This document shows, piece after piece, positions 13,999-15,323 of a DNA stretch of 15,323 bases. Source of the stretch: an uncultured Devosia sp. (GTDB lineage Bacteria > Pseudomonadota > Alphaproteobacteria > Rhizobiales > Devosiaceae). Position numbers and translations under genes: made by a program. Where the stretch lies: assembly GCA_934553185.1 (NCBI GenBank), contig CAKTFF010000015.1, forward strand, positions 1 to 15,323, in the 5' to 3' direction. The notes under the pieces were generated by a model. It did no database searches and had not been told where the DNA came from. It saw only the letters and a program-made list of their open reading frames with translations. Each line of letters starts with the position of its first letter. Position 1 is the first letter of the stretch.

Positions 13999-14691
13999 AT
14001 GGCACATGTCGGTAAGAAGATCACCAAGGCCCGCGAGGGCATCGACCGCAACAAGCTCTACAAGCTTGATGAAGCGCTCAAGATGGTCCGCGAGCGCGCG
14101 TCGGCCAAGTTCGATGAAACCATCGAGATCGCCATCAACCTTGGCGTTGATCCGCGTCACGCCGACCAGATGGTCCGTGGCGTCGTGAACCTGCCCAACG
14201 GCACGGGCAAGACCGTGCGCGTTGCCGTGTTCGCTCGCGGCGACAAGGCCGAAGAAGCCCGCAAGGCTGGTGCTGACGTTGTTGGCGCCGAAGACCTGAT
14301 GGAACAGATTCAGGGCGGCAAGATCGATTTCGATCGCTGCATTGCCACGCCGGACATGATGCCGATCGTTGGTCGCCTGGGTAAGATCCTGGGCCCGCGC
14401 AATCTGATGCCGAACCCCAAGGTGGGCACGGTTACCCCAGATGTCGCCGGTGCCGTCAAGGCTGCCAAGGGCGGCGCTGTTGAATACCGCGTCGAAAAGG
14501 CCGGTATCCTTCATGCGGGCGTCGGCAAGGTGTCGTTCACCGAAGAAGCTCTGCTGCAGAACATCAAGGCGTTCACCGACGCCGTGATCAGGAGCAAGCC
14601 GGCGGGCGCAAAGGGCACCTATGTCAAGCGCGTTGCCGTGTCCTCGACCATGGGCCCGGGCGTCCATGTGGAGCCGGCTTCGGCTCTATAA
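13999..14691 (+). CDS. rplA: 50S ribosomal protein L1
   Basis: L1 forms the mobile stalk that helps release E-site tRNA and, in E. coli, represses translation of its own operon. The 230-residue product is the normal length. The signature [15 protein letters not shown] is at 131-145, preceded by [16 protein letters not shown]; the N-terminal helix is [32 protein letters not shown] at 13986-13990, within the end of rplK, is eight bases before the ATG. It lies four bases after rplK and is separated from rplJ by a 495-base structured gap. Confidence 0.99.
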   Translation: MAHVGKKITKAREGIDRNKLYKLDEALKMVRERASAKFDETIEIAINLGVDPRHADQMVRGVVNLPNGTGKTVRVAVFARGDKAEEARKAGADVVGAEDLMEQIQGGKIDFDRCIATPDMMPIVGRLGKILGPRNLMPNPKVGTVTPDVAGAVKAAKGGAVEYRVEKAGILHAGVGKVSFTEEALLQNIKAFTDAVIRSKPAGAKGTYVKRVAVSSTMGPGVHVEPASAL

Positions 14692-14704
14692 GGTACAAGT
14701 CTGC

Positions 14705-14726
14705 GGGGATTGGCATGCCGGTCCCC
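14705..14726 (+). terminator. Hairpin just after rplA
   Basis: GGGGATTGG (14705-14713) can pair with CCGGTCCCC (14718-14726), with two T-G pairs, around loop CATG. It starts 13 bases past the rplA stop and has no T-run. It may attenuate read-through from rplKA or protect the 3' end. Confidence 0.4.
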
Positions 14727-14743
14727 TACACACACCGGCGCTT

Positions 14744-14817
14744 CCCTCGGGCTTGACCCGAGGGTCTCTCGCCGTTAAGTGCCGCACTGATAGTGGCCCT
14801 CGGATCAAGTCCGAGGG
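14744..14817. repeat. Pair of REP-like palindromes in inverted orientation
   Basis: First copy: CCCTCGGG (14744-14751), loop CTTGA, CCCGAGGG (14757-14764). Second copy: CCCTCGGA (14797-14804), loop TCAAG, TCCGAGGG (14810-14817). The loops are reverse complements, so the copies are head to head, with compensatory changes keeping each eight-base stem perfect. Palindromes of this CCTCGG-CTTGA-CCGAGG kind are dispersed in many alphaproteobacterial chromosomes, and paired units resemble the BIME arrangement of enterobacterial REPs. Confidence 0.75.
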
Positions 14818-14822
14818 TAGCT

Positions 14823-15186
14823 ATCGTGAATGGGTTGGGTCTGTGATCAGAGCCCGATCGCCAAAATTCCGGGCAGCCTTGGCCGCCCGGTGTTCAATCG
14901 AAGGTGGCGCAATCCACCATCGGTTGGAAAAGTCCTGTCCGAGACTGCCGGTGCTGATCGATCTGGATCAGCTTAATGTCCACCGACGCCAGCATAGATG
15001 GGGTGAGAACGCTTTGCCGGCCTGCAAGGGCTCCGGTGTTGCGGTTCAAACCAGGCCAGTTGCCCTCGCGGGCAGCACGGTTGACAGGCATGTAACCGTT
15101 GCTCCTCTCCTCCCTCGTGGAGATCGGAGGGCAGCAATTGGCAATGGCCGGGCACTTCTGTGTCTGGCTTTATGTGGAGACTAGCA
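14823..15186 (+). promoter_or_regulatory. Long structured leader of rplJ, probable L10 autoregulatory leader
   Basis: There is no gene here, but there are several hairpins: CCGGGC/GCCCGG (14869-14890), GGTGG/CCACC (14903-14918), TGCCC/GGGCA (15061-15074) and a large one from TTGCT (15099-15103) to AGCAA (15133-15137) with CT-rich/GA-rich inner arms. In many bacteria the L10(L12)4 complex binds a kink-turn structure in the rplJ mRNA leader and represses rplJL; position and length fit. The exact binding fold was not proven by hand. Part of the region could also be untranslated spacer after rplA. Confidence 0.65.
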
Positions 15187-15323
15187 GTGGAAAGAGCGGA
15201 AAAGCGTGAGCTTGTCGCATCGCTTCAGACAGCCCTGTCGGGTGCTGGATCGATCGTCCTCGCGCAGAATGCCGGTCTGACCGTGGCCAACCTCGAATCG
15301 CTTCGCCGTGAGGTGAAGGGTGC
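15187..15323 (+). CDS. rplJ: 50S ribosomal protein L10, N-terminal part, cut by window edge
   Basis: Reading from a GTG at 15187 gives MERAEKRELVASLQTALSG, then AGSIVLAQNAGLTVANLESLRREVKG with no stop up to the window edge. This is the L10 N-terminal rRNA-binding domain (family pattern RxxKxxLVxxL...xVVxxxxGLTVxxxxxLRxxxR). GGAG at 15176-15179 is seven bases before the GTG, supporting this start. L10 anchors the L7/L12 dimers on the ribosomal stalk; rplL should follow outside the window. The gene is preceded by its structured leader. Confidence 0.95.
   Translation, partial: MERAEKRELVASLQTALSGAGSIVLAQNAGLTVANLESLRREVKG

Noticed and set aside
13915..14667. 250-residue minus-strand open frame opposite rplA
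   Set aside because: It is a mirror of ribosomal protein L1 with no domain of its own.
14621..15184. 187-residue plus-strand open frame across the rplA end and the rplJ leader
   Set aside because: It spans the REP-like palindromes and leader hairpins, has no family resemblance and overlaps rplA in another frame.

Overview
The window looks like a chromosomal segment of a high-GC alphaproteobacterium, most likely of the Hyphomicrobiales (a Devosia-like organism is my guess; the genus is inference). Supporting signs are a CysN-CysC fusion, a 64-residue SecE, a glutathione-dependent formaldehyde dehydrogenase, and the gene order rlmB / tRNAs / secE-nusG-rplK-rplA-rplJ. Nearly all of it is housekeeping or common accessory sequence. 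I found no defence island, prophage, insertion sequence or CRISPR array.

Left part (1-5242). A type I secretion ABC exporter (PrtD-like) runs off the left edge on the minus strand. Across a 400-base intergenic region lies the divergent sulfate-activation operon cysD-cysNC, whose genes overlap by one base; together they convert sulfate to APS and then PAPS. It converges on manC (GDP-mannose pyrophosphorylase with a cupin isomerase domain, for exopolysaccharide or LPS sugar supply), and a hairpin covers both stop codons.

Middle part (5243-9666). This holds a DUF1345 membrane protein, class III alcohol dehydrogenase (formaldehyde detoxification), a DUF1003 membrane protein on the opposite strand, a UPF0178 protein, and a minus-strand pair made of rlmB (23S rRNA methyltransferase) and a small DUF4279-like protein coupled by an ATGA overlap.

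Right part (9667-15323). Three tRNA genes (Tyr-GUA, Gly-UCC, Trp-CCA) are interspersed with an orphan HupE/UreJ-type membrane protein, a MAPEG protein and two small unrecognised minus-strand genes. One of those two is a secreted protein of lower GC. After them comes the secE-nusG-rplK-rplA-rplJ cluster, with rplJ running off the right edge. The noncoding DNA here is the richest in the window: a good tRNA-Tyr promoter, palindromes before secE, tandem palindromes between nusG and rplK, a pair of REP-like palindromes after rplA, and a long structured leader before rplJ that matches the position and style of an L10 autoregulatory leader.

Two genes are cut by the window edges (the exporter at 1-604 and rplJ at 15187-15323). 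Several starts were moved by ribosome-binding-site or family-length arguments (cysD GTG 1005, cysNC ATG 1913, frmA ATG 6256, hupE ATG 10919, the 92-residue gene GTG 12403, secE ATG 12660).
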